Shown here: piece after piece, positions 27,218 to 35,074 of the stretch
Layout of the letters: the number at the start of each line of letters is the position of its first letter
How positions within the stretch are numbered: the first letter of the stretch is position 1
Assembly: GCF_900091725.1 (NCBI RefSeq)
Contig: NZ_FMBW01000031.1
Location: forward strand, 62,001-126,000
From: Streptomyces sp. DvalAA-43
GTDB taxonomy: Bacteria > Actinomycetota > Actinomycetes > Streptomycetales > Streptomycetaceae
Direction of reading: 5' to 3'
DNA: 64,000 nucleotides
Position numbers and translations under genes: made by a program
Notes under the pieces: generated by a model
What the model was told of the DNA's origin: nothing
Seen by the model: the letters and a program-made list of their open reading frames with translations, nothing else
The model's database searches: none

Positions 27218-28258
27218 CTACGCGGAGCCGTCGAGCACGTCCTCGCGTACCGCCGCCCACTCCAGGGAGTGGCGGATGCCCTCCGCCAGCGAGTACCGCG
27301 GCCGCCAGCCGAGCAGCCGCTCCGCCCGGTCGCTCCGGGTGTACGCCCCCGCGGCATCGCCCGGCCGTGCTCCGGCGTCGACGGCCGGGACGGGGGTGCC
27401 GGTCACCTCGTTGAAGGCGTCGAGGAGTTCGCGGACGGTGGTGCCCCTTCCGGTGCCCAGGTTGATGACGGTGGACCCGGCCGCCGCCCCGGCCCCCGTA
27501 CCCGGCGCCGGTTCCGCTCCCCGTTCCGGCAGGAGGGTGTCGAAGGCACCGAGCGCGGCCACATGTGCGGTGGCCAGGTCCCAGACATGGACGTAGTCCC
27601 GGATGCCGGAGCCGTCGCGTGTGGGGTAGTCGGTCCCGGTGACCTGGAACGGGACGCCCTCCTCATGCGCCTGGATCATCTTGCCCAGGGCATGGCTGGG
27701 ACGCCGCAACTGGAGGCCCGTGCGCATCTTCGGGTCCGCGCCGATCGGGTTGAAGTAGCGCAGGGACAGCACCCGGAGCGGCTGGGTGGCGGCGATGTCG
27801 GCGAACATCGCCTCGCACACCGCCTTGGTGCGCGCGTACGGGCTCTGCGGGTCCAGGGGGGAGTTCTCGTCGACCGTCAGATCCGCGCCGGCGGCGTAGA
27901 TGGAGGCGGACGAGCTGAAGATCATGCGGGTGCGGCCGTTGCGCAGCAGATGGCCGACGAACTCCAGGCTCTTCGCCACGTTCGCCCGGTAGTAGCCGAC
28001 CGGGTCGGCGACCGATTCCGGCACCACGATCAGTGCCGCGCAGTGGACGACGGCGTCGATGTCCGGGTGCTCGGCGAAGATCCGGTCGATCAACGGGCCG
28101 TCCGCGATGTCGCCCTTGTAGAAGGCCCGCCCGTGGGTGAACTCCTGCCTGCCCGTGACCAGGTTGTCCAGGACGACGGGGGTGATCCCGGCGTCCGAGC
28201 AGGCGGAGGCGACCGTGCTGCCGATGTATCCCGCGCCTCCGGCGATCAGGACCTTCAT
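27218..28258 (-). CDS. galE: UDP-glucose 4-epimerase
   Basis: A 346-residue extended short-chain dehydrogenase. It has the NAD-binding GGAGYIGS at residues 7-14, the VHCAALI region, and the catalytic YARTK (YxxxK). The end holds LGWRPRYSLAEGIRHSLEW. GalE interconverts UDP-glucose and UDP-galactose for the Leloir pathway or cell-wall sugars. The ATG at 28258 is the natural start. A Gly/Ala/Pro-rich insertion (about 240-260) is unusual. No other gal gene is adjacent. Confidence 0.9.
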   Translation of the reverse strand: MKVLIAGGAGYIGSTVASACSDAGITPVVLDNLVTGRQEFTHGRAFYKGDIADGPLIDRIFAEHPDIDAVVHCAALIVVPESVADPVGYYRANVAKSLEFVGHLLRNGRTRMIFSSSASIYAAGADLTVDENSPLDPQSPYARTKAVCEAMFADIAATQPLRVLSLRYFNPIGADPKMRTGLQLRRPSHALGKMIQAHEEGVPFQVTGTDYPTRDGSGIRDYVHVWDLATAHVAALGAFDTLLPERGAEPAPGTGAGAAAGSTVINLGTGRGTTVRELLDAFNEVTGTPVPAVDAGARPGDAAGAYTRSDRAERLLGWRPRYSLAEGIRHSLEWAAVREDVLDGSA

Positions 28259-28349
28259 GCTGTGCCTGCCTCTCTGAGATCGTGCAGCGATCGTAGGCCG
28301 GGAGCACCGCGTCGGCGGCGTCCGGCCCGTGGGAACACCCTCGGTCCCC

Positions 28350-28676
28350 ATGAACACCCTGCGGACCATCCATGACGTGCCCGTACTGATATGCGCCGAG
28401 GACGCCCTGGATCTCATCGGCGACGCCGGTTACCAGGGCGCCCGGTGGGTCGTCGTCCCCGCCGGACGGTTCGACGAGTCGTTCTTCCGGCTGGGCACGC
28501 GCGTCGCGGGCGACATCGTCCAGAAGTTCGTCAATTACCGGATGGGGATCGTCGTCCTCGGCGACATCTCCCGCCACACGGAGGCCGGTTCGGCTCTCCG
28601 GGCTTCGTCCGCGAGTGCAACCGGGGCCGGCAGACCTGGTTCCTCGCCGAAGCCGAGGAGCTGGGGGAGCGGCTGA
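28350..28676 (+). pseudogene. DUF4180 protein gene with a -1 frameshift
   Basis: The ATG at 28350 opens a frame reading MNTLRTIHDVPVLICAEDALDLIG through GARWVVVPAGRFDESFF to YRMGIVVLGDISRHTEAGSAL, the DUF4180 signature. At about 28600-28603 one base is missing compared with the family sequence SALRDFVRECNRG: the +1 frame continues with FVRECNRGRQTWFLAEAEEL and the original frame degenerates and stops at 28676. Either the gene is broken or the base is a sequencing error. The family has no known activity. Confidence 0.75.
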
Positions 28677-28757
28677 AGGGGCGGCGGGTCCCGCCCGCCG
28701 TGCGACCGGCCACTGGTCGCACGGCGGGCGGTGTCGTACCGCCGGGCGGGTGCGCCC

Positions 28758-29645
28758 TCAGCCGCGGCTCAGCAGCTCGGTGATCCGGAGGAAGCCGTCG
28801 GCGCCGTGCCCGCGCCCGATGACCCGGCGGGCCAGGCCCTCGGCCGCGCGCATCACACCGGCGTCGATGCCATGGGCCTCGGAGGCGTGGACGATGTGGG
28901 CCATGGAGGATGCCGCCGAGGTGAGCGGGTTGCCGTCGCCGGGGAACCTTCCGTCGTCCAGGTCCGCCGCGGTCTCCTCGAAGACCGGCGGGAGAACGGC
29001 ACCGATGCCCTGGGCGAACGGGGCCAGCTCCCGGGCGGTGATTCCTTCCGCACGGGCGACCGCCAGGGCATGGGCGTAGCCCGTCATCGCGGTCCAGAAG
29101 ATGTCGAGCAGCGCGATGTCGTACGCCGCCGCCCGGCCGATCTCCTCACCGAGGTGGGTATGGGTGCCGCCCAGCTCGTCCAGTACGGGCCGGTGCTCGC
29201 GGTAGAGCTCCGCCGGGCCGCTGTGGAGGAAGACCGCGGCCGGTGTCCGGATGGTCGTGGTCGGCGTCATGATCGCACCGTCCAGATAGTCGATGCCGTG
29301 CCCGGCTGCCCACGCGGCGGTGTCCCTGGCCCGGACCGGGGTGTCGGCGGTCAGGTTGACCACCGTGCGCCCCTTGAGCGCGTCGGTGACCGCGTCGCGC
29401 CGCAGTACGGCGTCCACGGCGTCGTAGTTCACGACACAGACCACGGTCAGCCGGCTTGCGGCGACCGCCTCCGCGGCCGACCGGGCGCCGACGGCGCCCC
29501 GTTCGACCAGCTCCCGGGCGCGGTCCGGCGTCCGGTTCCAGACCGTGGTGCGCAACCCGGCGTCCAGGAACGCGCCCGCCAGGGACCGGCCCATCGGCCC
29601 CAGGCCGAGTACGGTGACGGTGGACTGCTCGGTGTGCGAAGGCAT
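28758..29645 (-). CDS. Imine reductase-like NADPH oxidoreductase
   Basis: A 295-residue beta-hydroxyacid dehydrogenase-like enzyme of the imine reductase group: NADPH motif VTVLGLGPMGRSLAGAFLDAG, then VWNRTPDRARELV, NLTADTPVRARDTAAWA and DYLDGAIM, followed by the all-helical C-terminal dimer domain. These match Streptomyces imine reductases, which reduce cyclic imines; natural substrates are not known. It diverges from an HxlR regulator across 27-48 bases, so the two share a promoter region and the regulator probably controls it. Confidence 0.88.
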   Translation of the reverse strand: MPSHTEQSTVTVLGLGPMGRSLAGAFLDAGLRTTVWNRTPDRARELVERGAVGARSAAEAVAASRLTVVCVVNYDAVDAVLRRDAVTDALKGRTVVNLTADTPVRARDTAAWAAGHGIDYLDGAIMTPTTTIRTPAAVFLHSGPAELYREHRPVLDELGGTHTHLGEEIGRAAAYDIALLDIFWTAMTGYAHALAVARAEGITARELAPFAQGIGAVLPPVFEETAADLDDGRFPGDGNPLTSAASSMAHIVHASEAHGIDAGVMRAAEGLARRVIGRGHGADGFLRITELLSRG

Positions 29646-29693
29646 GGCTCAACTCCCGTATGGGTGTGGGTAATGAATGACAGGGGGGCGGAA

Positions 29694-30044
29694 ATGACGC
29701 GTGGTCGTGCCCAGGACCCGAATGTGTGCGGGGTGGTCGCCGCGATCGCCGTGATCGACGGAAAGTGGAAGACGGCGCTGCTCTGGCTGCTGGAGTCCGG
29801 CCCGCTCCGTCCGGGCGAGCTGCGCCGGCAGCTGCCGGGGCTCAGCGAGAAGGTGCTGACCCAGGCACTCCGCGAGATGGAGGCCGACGGGCTGGTCCAC
29901 CGGGAGGTGCACGACGTGCTTCCGCTGAAGACCGAGTACTCCCTGACCGCGTTCGGCCGGGACCTCTCCGAGGCGCTGGCTCCGCTCTCGGACTGGGGCC
30001 ACCGCCGCTTGGAGAAGCTCACCGGGACCCGGTCGTCCTCCTGA
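29694..30044 (+). CDS. HxlR-family regulator
   Basis: A 116-residue winged-helix regulator. It has the conserved NVCGVVAAIAVIDGKWKTALLWLL start with a single Cys, as in redox-sensing HxlR proteins, then LRPGELRRQLPGLSEKVLTQALREMEADGLVHR and the wing YSLTAFGRDL. The ATG at 29694 follows CAGGGGGGCGG; an in-frame ATG at 29673 is an alternative. It diverges from the imine reductase gene. An HxlR-type palindrome lies downstream at 30139-30160. Confidence 0.88.
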   Translation: MTRGRAQDPNVCGVVAAIAVIDGKWKTALLWLLESGPLRPGELRRQLPGLSEKVLTQALREMEADGLVHREVHDVLPLKTEYSLTAFGRDLSEALAPLSDWGHRRLEKLTGTRSSS

Positions 30045-30138
30045 CGCGCAGCCTCCCCGTTTTCCTCCTGTCTTCCCGGATCCGGCGGCCGTCCGACTGC
30101 CCTTCACCAGGGTCGCCCCGCCGCCCGCCCGGCGCCAA

Positions 30139-30160
30139 GTACCCACAAAAAAGTGGCTAC
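30139..30160. promoter_or_regulatory. HxlR-type palindrome downstream of HxlR gene
   Basis: GTACCCAC and GTGGCTAC flank a run of six A residues; the arms match at 7 of 8 positions. Sites of this shape are typical operators of HxlR-family regulators. It stands about 95 bases after the HxlR stop and 60 bases before the stop of the opposite-strand phosphatase gene, so no promoter obviously depends on it. Confidence 0.5.
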
Positions 30161-30220
30161 CGAGGGTGGTCCTGGGCCGCGTCCCCGCGCCGCCCAGGAC
30201 CGGGCAAGCGGCCTCGCGCG

Positions 30221-30844
30221 TCAGACGCGGAGCTCGGGCGGGAAGCCGGTCCAGCGCAGTTCCGCGGGCAGGTGCCGCATGTCGTTGTAGATCAGCACGG
30301 AGGACGGCCTGCCGGGTGCGTAACGGATGACCGTCAGGGCCGCGTTGCTGTGGTTGATGCCCAGCCAGCGCCACTCGGGCGCGTCGAGAGCGGCCCGTAT
30401 CAGCCATCCGATGAGGAAGTTGTGCGTGACCACCAGCTCATGGCGGGGCTGGTCCCCCTCGACCGTGCCCGTGAACGCCGCGAGTGCTTCCCGGGCCAGC
30501 GCGGGACCCTGGCTGCGCTCCTCCTCCGGAGCCTGGGCGAGGAACCCGAGCAGCGCGTCGGCCGAATCCGGCGGCAGCTCCTCCTTCGCGGGCAGATGGG
30601 GGACGTAGTCGCCGGCCAATTCCGACTGGTGCAGGGGGACGCCGTCGAGCTGCGCACCGATCAGCTCGGCCGTCTGCCGCGCCCGGGGGAGCGGCCCGTG
30701 GTGGATCGCCGTGAGCGGGGCGCTGCGGAGCCGTTCGCCGAGCAGAACGGCCTGGCGGCGGCCGTTCTCCGTCAGGGTCGTCTCATCTGCCGACGCCTCA
30801 CCGTGCCGGGCGAGGTAGAGGTATCGGGCGGCTGTCTCGGTCAT
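30221..30844 (-). CDS. Histidine phosphatase family protein
   Basis: A 207-residue branch of the phosphoglycerate mutase superfamily. The catalytic motif YLARHGEAS is near the N-terminus, the second Arg lies in LPRARQTAEL, and the second catalytic His in VVTHNFLIGW. The ATG at 30844 is preferred because GGAGA lies 8 bases upstream; an ATG at 30865 lacks a ribosome site. Likely a phosphatase of small molecules or proteins; the substrate is not predictable. It stands alone on the reverse strand. Confidence 0.88.
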   Translation of the reverse strand: MTETAARYLYLARHGEASADETTLTENGRRQAVLLGERLRSAPLTAIHHGPLPRARQTAELIGAQLDGVPLHQSELAGDYVPHLPAKEELPPDSADALLGFLAQAPEEERSQGPALAREALAAFTGTVEGDQPRHELVVTHNFLIGWLIRAALDAPEWRWLGINHSNAALTVIRYAPGRPSSVLIYNDMRHLPAELRWTGFPPELRV

Positions 30845-31135
30845 GTTCCGGGTCTCCGTCATCATGCGGGATCTGTCATGCCGGGTCCGTCATGCGTGAT
30901 GTGGCATGTGTGATCCGTAGGTCCGTGATCTTGTAAGTCAGGGATGGACGCCGGGCCCCGCACGGTTCCGTCGTGGTTGTCCGTGCCCTGTCCCGAGATA
31001 ACTATTGGCATGGTGCGGCCCTGATTTGCTGTGCTTACGGTGGAGCGGAACGAACGCGCCCTCCCCGTCCCGCTCCTCCGTAGGCAGCTGCCTCTATGGC
31101 GTGCACGGAAGTCCACTGACCGGCTCGGAGGTCTC

Positions 31136-31507
31136 ATGCCCCTGCAGATGGAACTGGTCGCGATAACACTCGATTGCCCTGATCCGCCGACTCTGGCGGC
31201 GTTCTATCAGCAGGCCACCGGCTTTGAACCACACCCGAAGTCGGACACCGAGTTCGCCGGTCTCAACCGTGAGGACGGACTCTTCATCGGCTTCCAGCGG
31301 GTCGAGGACTACCGGGCTCCGAGTTGGCCCGACCAGATCGTTCCCCAGCAGCTTCACATCTGTTTCAAGGTCGCGGAGAGCCTGGACGAGGCCGAGGCCC
31401 GGTTGCTGGAGCTGGGCGCGGGCAAGCCGGATCACCAGCCGCATGGGGACAAGGCGCGGGTCCTCACCGACCCCGCTGGGCATCCCTTCTGCATCGTCAC
31501 GCGCTGA
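31136..31507 (+). CDS. VOC-family (glyoxalase/bleomycin resistance) protein
   Basis: A 123-residue vicinal-oxygen-chelate protein with two beta-alpha-beta-beta-beta repeats: ITLDCPDPPTLAAFYQQATGFE at the start and HICFKVAESLDEAEARLLELGA and LTDPAGHPFCIV at the end. GGAGG sits 4 bases before the ATG. Members act as dioxygenases, isomerases or drug-binding proteins. No neighbour indicates which. Confidence 0.88.
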   Translation: MPLQMELVAITLDCPDPPTLAAFYQQATGFEPHPKSDTEFAGLNREDGLFIGFQRVEDYRAPSWPDQIVPQQLHICFKVAESLDEAEARLLELGAGKPDHQPHGDKARVLTDPAGHPFCIVTR

Positions 31508-31622
31508 TCGGCGTTTTCGCGGCATGAGCGCGGCCATGCCGTCGGGGTTGACCGGGCGCCGCTGCCGCCACCCCGGCTACGGAGGGTGTGACAGGCCCGA
31601 CGGCTCATCGGATCAGGACGGC

Positions 31623-32699
31623 TCACTGGATCAGGTCGGTGTGCGGATGCTCCGGAGATACCGGGCAGACGTAGAGCTGGAGATTGTCGGTCCTGCCGAC
31701 TTCGACCGCGGTCGGCTGCGCGGGGTTCTGGCCGGCGACATGACTGGCGGCAAACGCGGCGGCTTGATCTTCGTACGGCGCCCAGCTCTGCGTACCACCG
31801 TCCCATTCGAAGGAGGCGATGGTCAGCAGCGGGACCATCCGGACGTCGCAGACAGCGCAGTATCGGGGATACGGGTCGGTGCGGCCCCACGGGGGCCAGC
31901 CGCCGACCTTCCAGCCGGGAGCGTCGGCCAGCTCACTGTCGTAGAACTCCTCCGGATAGTCCGCATAGTCCGCGTACGAGCTCTCCACGCCCACGTCGGC
32001 CGCCTGCCATCTGTTCCAGTCCCCCAGCATCTGCTGCATCTCCGGGCTCAGATCGAGGCTGTTGGGGTATTCGGTGACTGCTTCCGGCGCCAGCAGACAC
32101 GGCTCCGGCACATAGCCCGGGTAGTCCGCCTCGTACGGTTCCGGCGGTGTGGCGAGGATGTCGACGACCGCGGCGGCGGACCGCCAGAACAGTGCGGTCG
32201 ACGGCTTGTAATCCGGATCGTGGTCGTAGGGGCACCAGAGGACCTGGAGCAGATCGGCCTGGCCGGGCGGCCGCAACAGGGGTATGTCGCGCAGATACAG
32301 CTGGGCCACGGGCAACATGGGGACCGGGCACTCCGCGGGCCACGGAGGGCCGGCGTCGAGTCGCTCCCCGAGCATCGCGGCGTCGCGATCCCTGATCGCC
32401 TCCTCCTCGGGCGTGAGCGCGGGACCATGGGGATCACGGTGCAGCCGAGCCCGTATGCGCCTGTCGAGCCGCACTTCCGCCGGCGACTGACGGAACCCGC
32501 TGTCCGGGTGCGAGCCTTCGCAGTGCGGCCACGGCTCCGTCACCGGCCACAACAACGGGCCCCCGACCGAGCTTTCCCTGACCGAAGGCGACCCGGCACG
32601 AGGATGCAACCGAATCGCAGGACGCGCCGACGGAGCCAGCTCAGGAAAGACCGCGGTCACGTCCACAGGCCGCGGCGGAGTGGTACGCACGAAAACCAT
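31623..32699 (-). CDS. Hypothetical protein, possible DUF1963/YwqG-like fold
   Basis: A 358-residue cytoplasmic protein with GGPLLWPVTEPWPHC, VAQLYLRDIPLL, LLQVLWCPYDH and GGWPPWGRTDPYPRYCAVC. The pattern 'GG-P-W...Q' and later 'GG-P' is reminiscent of YwqG/DUF1963 proteins. Two Cys pairs could bind metal. The start at 32699 has AGGA eight bases upstream; the frame can be extended to a GTG at 32723. Function unknown. Confidence 0.65.
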   Translation of the reverse strand: MVFVRTTPPRPVDVTAVFPELAPSARPAIRLHPRAGSPSVRESSVGGPLLWPVTEPWPHCEGSHPDSGFRQSPAEVRLDRRIRARLHRDPHGPALTPEEEAIRDRDAAMLGERLDAGPPWPAECPVPMLPVAQLYLRDIPLLRPPGQADLLQVLWCPYDHDPDYKPSTALFWRSAAAVVDILATPPEPYEADYPGYVPEPCLLAPEAVTEYPNSLDLSPEMQQMLGDWNRWQAADVGVESSYADYADYPEEFYDSELADAPGWKVGGWPPWGRTDPYPRYCAVCDVRMVPLLTIASFEWDGGTQSWAPYEDQAAAFAASHVAGQNPAQPTAVEVGRTDNLQLYVCPVSPEHPHTDLIQ

Positions 32700-32723
32700 G
32701 CCGGTGATCCTGTCACCAGCCAC

Positions 32724-33297
32724 TGACAGTCCCCGGCTGCCTCAACCGGTGTCGGTGACGTCGGTCCTCGGCCGGTCACGTCCCACGCATACAGCCTCGG
32801 CCTGGCTTCGTTCACTTCGAGGGGTTCTGGCTCAACTTCCGTGATGCCACTCGTGCTCGCGCCGGTTCAGCCCGCTGGCCTGCGGCTTCCGCGCGTCTCC
32901 CGAGCCGACGTAGCGATCGGCAGGCCGTAATCACACAAGTTGTGCCAGAACCACGGCTCGTGAACATAGCCATCGGCCACAGTGACAGCAAGCCTGTCCA
33001 TGTGACGCCTGTTGTCCGTTCCCAGAAGATCTGAATCGATGAGGACGGCACCGCCGCGGCCCCTTCCGGCAAAACCACCGTTGGACGAACGCGCGGACAC
33101 CTGCACCGAGCGCAACCCTCAACCCGCTACCGCCACTGGTTCGATCCTCCTCGCGGGACGGCGGAGCAACTTGCTGCGCAGGTAGTCCGGGACTCGCTCA
33201 CTTCGCACTGCAGGCACGGCGGGAAATCGCAGATGGACCGGGAACGGACACCTGTCGTGCTTCGGCACGGCACCGCCAGGGGAGTGGTGTGGCGCAC
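32724..33297. other. Gap of about 570 bases without a supported gene
   Basis: Only short overlapping frames occur. A reverse frame at 32867-33115 (82 residues, containing VLIDSDLLGTDNRRHMDRLA) reads somewhat protein-like but has no ribosome site and no recognised domain; it may be a gene remnant. The XRE-regulator operator begins at 33298. Confidence 0.5.
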
Positions 33298-33349
33298 TTT
33301 TGCAAGCGTCTGCTTGCAAAAGTTAGCAAGGGTGTCGCACTATCGGGGC
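33298..33349 (+). promoter_or_regulatory. Operator palindrome and promoter of XRE gene
   Basis: TTTTGCAAGC and GCTTGCAAAA form a perfect 10-bp inverted repeat with a 4-base centre (33298-33321). TTGCAA in the right arm (33314-33319) and CACTAT (33338-33343, 18 bases on) form a promoter whose start site would coincide with the ATG at 33350. A third half site TTAGCAAG lies in the spacer. Binding here would block the promoter. Confidence 0.6.
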
Positions 33350-33919
33350 ATGGCATCACTCAACGTCGGCAATCTCGGTGAGTACCTGCGCGAGCAGCGG
33401 CGCAACGCGCAGCTGTCGCTGCGGCAGCTCGCCGATGCCGCCGGGGTGTCCAATCCCTACCTCAGCCAGATCGAGCGCGGGCTTCGAAAGCCGAGCGCCG
33501 AGGTACTGCAGCAGGTCGCCAAGGCGCTGCGGATCTCCGCCGAGACCCTTTACGTACGGGCCGGGATCCTGGACGAGCGGGAGCGGGAGGAGCTGGAGAC
33601 GCGGGCGGTGATTCTGGCCGATCCGTCCATAAACGAGCGGCAGAAGAGTGTTCTGCTGCAGATCTACGACTCCTTCCGCAGGGAGAACGGGTTCGAGCCC
33701 GGACCGGAATCCGGCGTCGCAGCCGGATCGGAGACCGGCGGCGAACCAGGGCCGGGCGTCGGCACCGACGCGCCTTCCGAGCCCTCGGAGTCTTCGGAGC
33801 CGTCAAAGCCCGCAAGGCCGGAAAAGTCCGCAGGGCCGGCAGAGTCCGCAAGGCCGGCAGAGCCTTCGACGCCCCCGACGCCTTCAACGCCTTCAACGCC
33901 AGAGAAACCCTCACACTGA
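33350..33919 (+). CDS. XRE-family regulator with acidic Pro/Ser tail
   Basis: A 189-residue protein with an N-terminal helix-turn-helix (LGEYLREQRRNAQLSLRQLADAAGVSNPYLSQIERGLRKPS), a coiled or helical middle and a low-complexity tail rich in Pro, Ser and Glu (about residue 125 on). It heads a conserved actinobacterial trio (XRE, HbhA-like, DUF2516; in mycobacteria Rv0474-Rv0476). A CACTAT box lies 6 bases before the ATG, so the message is leaderless, and the palindrome at 33298 probably makes it self-regulated. Confidence 0.9.
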   Translation: MASLNVGNLGEYLREQRRNAQLSLRQLADAAGVSNPYLSQIERGLRKPSAEVLQQVAKALRISAETLYVRAGILDEREREELETRAVILADPSINERQKSVLLQIYDSFRRENGFEPGPESGVAAGSETGGEPGPGVGTDAPSEPSESSEPSKPARPEKSAGPAESARPAEPSTPPTPSTPSTPEKPSH

Positions 33920-33946
33920 GTCTGATGATCCGGGAGGACCACAGTC

Positions 33947-34591
33947 ATGGCCATCACCGATGACCTGCGCAAGACCCTCACCGACCCGACCCCCCTCTAC
34001 TTCGCCGCCGGTACGGCCGATCTCGCCGTCGAGCAGGCGCGCAAGGTTCCGGCGCTGATCGACCAGCTGCGTGCCGAGGCGCCGGAGCGCATCGAGGCCG
34101 TGCGCAACGCCGACCCCAAGGCCGTGCAGGAGAAGATGGCCTCGCAGGCCAAGGAGGCGCAGGCCACCGTGCAGGCCAAGGTCACCGAGGTGATCGGGTC
34201 CTTCGACAGCGACCTGCGGAAGCTGGGCGAGAACGCGCAGGACCTGGCGCTGCGGAGCCTGGGCATGGCCGCGGAGTACGCGGTGCGGGCCCGGGAGACG
34301 TACGAGAAGGTCGCCGAGCGCGGCGAGCAGACCGTGAAGAACTGGCGCGGCGAGACGGCCGACGAGATCGTCGAGATCGCCGTCGTCGTCGAGCCGCGCA
34401 AGGAGTCCAAGCCGACGGGCAGCACCCGGACCACGCCCACGGCCAAGCCCGGCCCGGCGAAGGCCGCCCCCGCGCCGAAGCCCGCGCCGAAGGCCGTCAA
34501 GCCGGAGAGCAAGGCCCCGGCCGCGCCCGCCCGGAAGGCGCCCGTGCGCAAGCCCGCCGCGAAGAAGACCACTCCGCCCGGCGCGAAGTAG
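33947..34591 (+). CDS. HbhA-like helical protein with Lys/Ala/Pro tail
   Basis: A 214-residue protein: a long helical, coiled-coil-like region (DLAVEQARKVPALIDQLRAE to VRARETYEKVAERGEQTVKN) and a basic Lys/Ala/Pro tail from about residue 155 on. This is the layout of mycobacterial heparin-binding haemagglutinin, whose Lys-rich tail binds sulfated sugars. In Streptomyces it is more likely a membrane-curving or structural protein. It starts 27 bases after the XRE stop. Confidence 0.85.
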   Translation: MAITDDLRKTLTDPTPLYFAAGTADLAVEQARKVPALIDQLRAEAPERIEAVRNADPKAVQEKMASQAKEAQATVQAKVTEVIGSFDSDLRKLGENAQDLALRSLGMAAEYAVRARETYEKVAERGEQTVKNWRGETADEIVEIAVVVEPRKESKPTGSTRTTPTAKPGPAKAAPAPKPAPKAVKPESKAPAAPARKAPVRKPAAKKTTPPGAK

Positions 34592-34649
34592 CACCCCGGC
34601 GCCACGGCACCCCCGGCGGGGCCGCGGCGCCGCGGTGTGTAGCGGGGCG

Positions 34650-34681
34650 CGGGCCGGGCACCTTCAGGAGTGCCTGGCCCG
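34650..34681. terminator. Hairpin after HbhA-like gene
   Basis: CGGGCCGGGCAC and GTGCCTGGCCCG form a 12-bp stem with one mismatch and an 8-base loop, 58 bases after the HbhA-like stop. It probably separates that transcript from the DUF2516 gene. Confidence 0.6.
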
Positions 34682-34738
34682 TTGTCCCGGTACCTTGGCC
34701 GCGAGGCGCTCATCCACTTATTAGGCGGTGCACACACC

Positions 34739-35074
34739 ATGTTGCTCACAGGATTCAGCACACTCGTCTGGCTGCTCTACATGGTCATGCTGGTGCTGGC
34801 CGTGGTCGCACTGATCATGGCCGCGATGGCCCGTGAGGACGCCTACCGGGCCGCGGACAAGCAGAAGAAGTCCTTCTGGCTGCTCATCCTCGGCATCACC
34901 GTCGCCGTGAACCTCTTCGTGCCGATGCTGTTCCTCCAGCTCGCGGGCGCGGTCGCCTCCATCGTCTTCCTGGTGGACGTGCGGCCCGCGCTCCAGGCGG
35001 TCTCGGGCGGCGGCGGCCGGCGCGGCGGTTCCAGCAGCGACGGTCCGTACGGGCCCTACAACGGCGGGCGCTGA
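34739..35074 (+). CDS. DUF2516 membrane protein
   Basis: A 111-residue protein with two or three TM helices (FSTLVWLLYMVMLVLAVVAL, KSFWLLILGITVAVNLFVPM, QLAGAVASIVFLV) and a Gly-rich tail. DUF2516 is the third member of the conserved XRE-HbhA-DUF2516 cluster. TATTAG lies 15 bases upstream as a possible -10 box with TTGGCC 18 bases before it. Its 3' end overlaps the phosphatase gene on the other strand by 19 bases. Confidence 0.88.
   Translation: MLLTGFSTLVWLLYMVMLVLAVVALIMAAMAREDAYRAADKQKKSFWLLILGITVAVNLFVPMLFLQLAGAVASIVFLVDVRPALQAVSGGGGRRGGSSSDGPYGPYNGGR

Noticed and set aside
32867..33115. 82-codon reverse ORF before the XRE operator
   Set aside because: No ribosome site and no recognised domain; composition does not clearly distinguish it from background.
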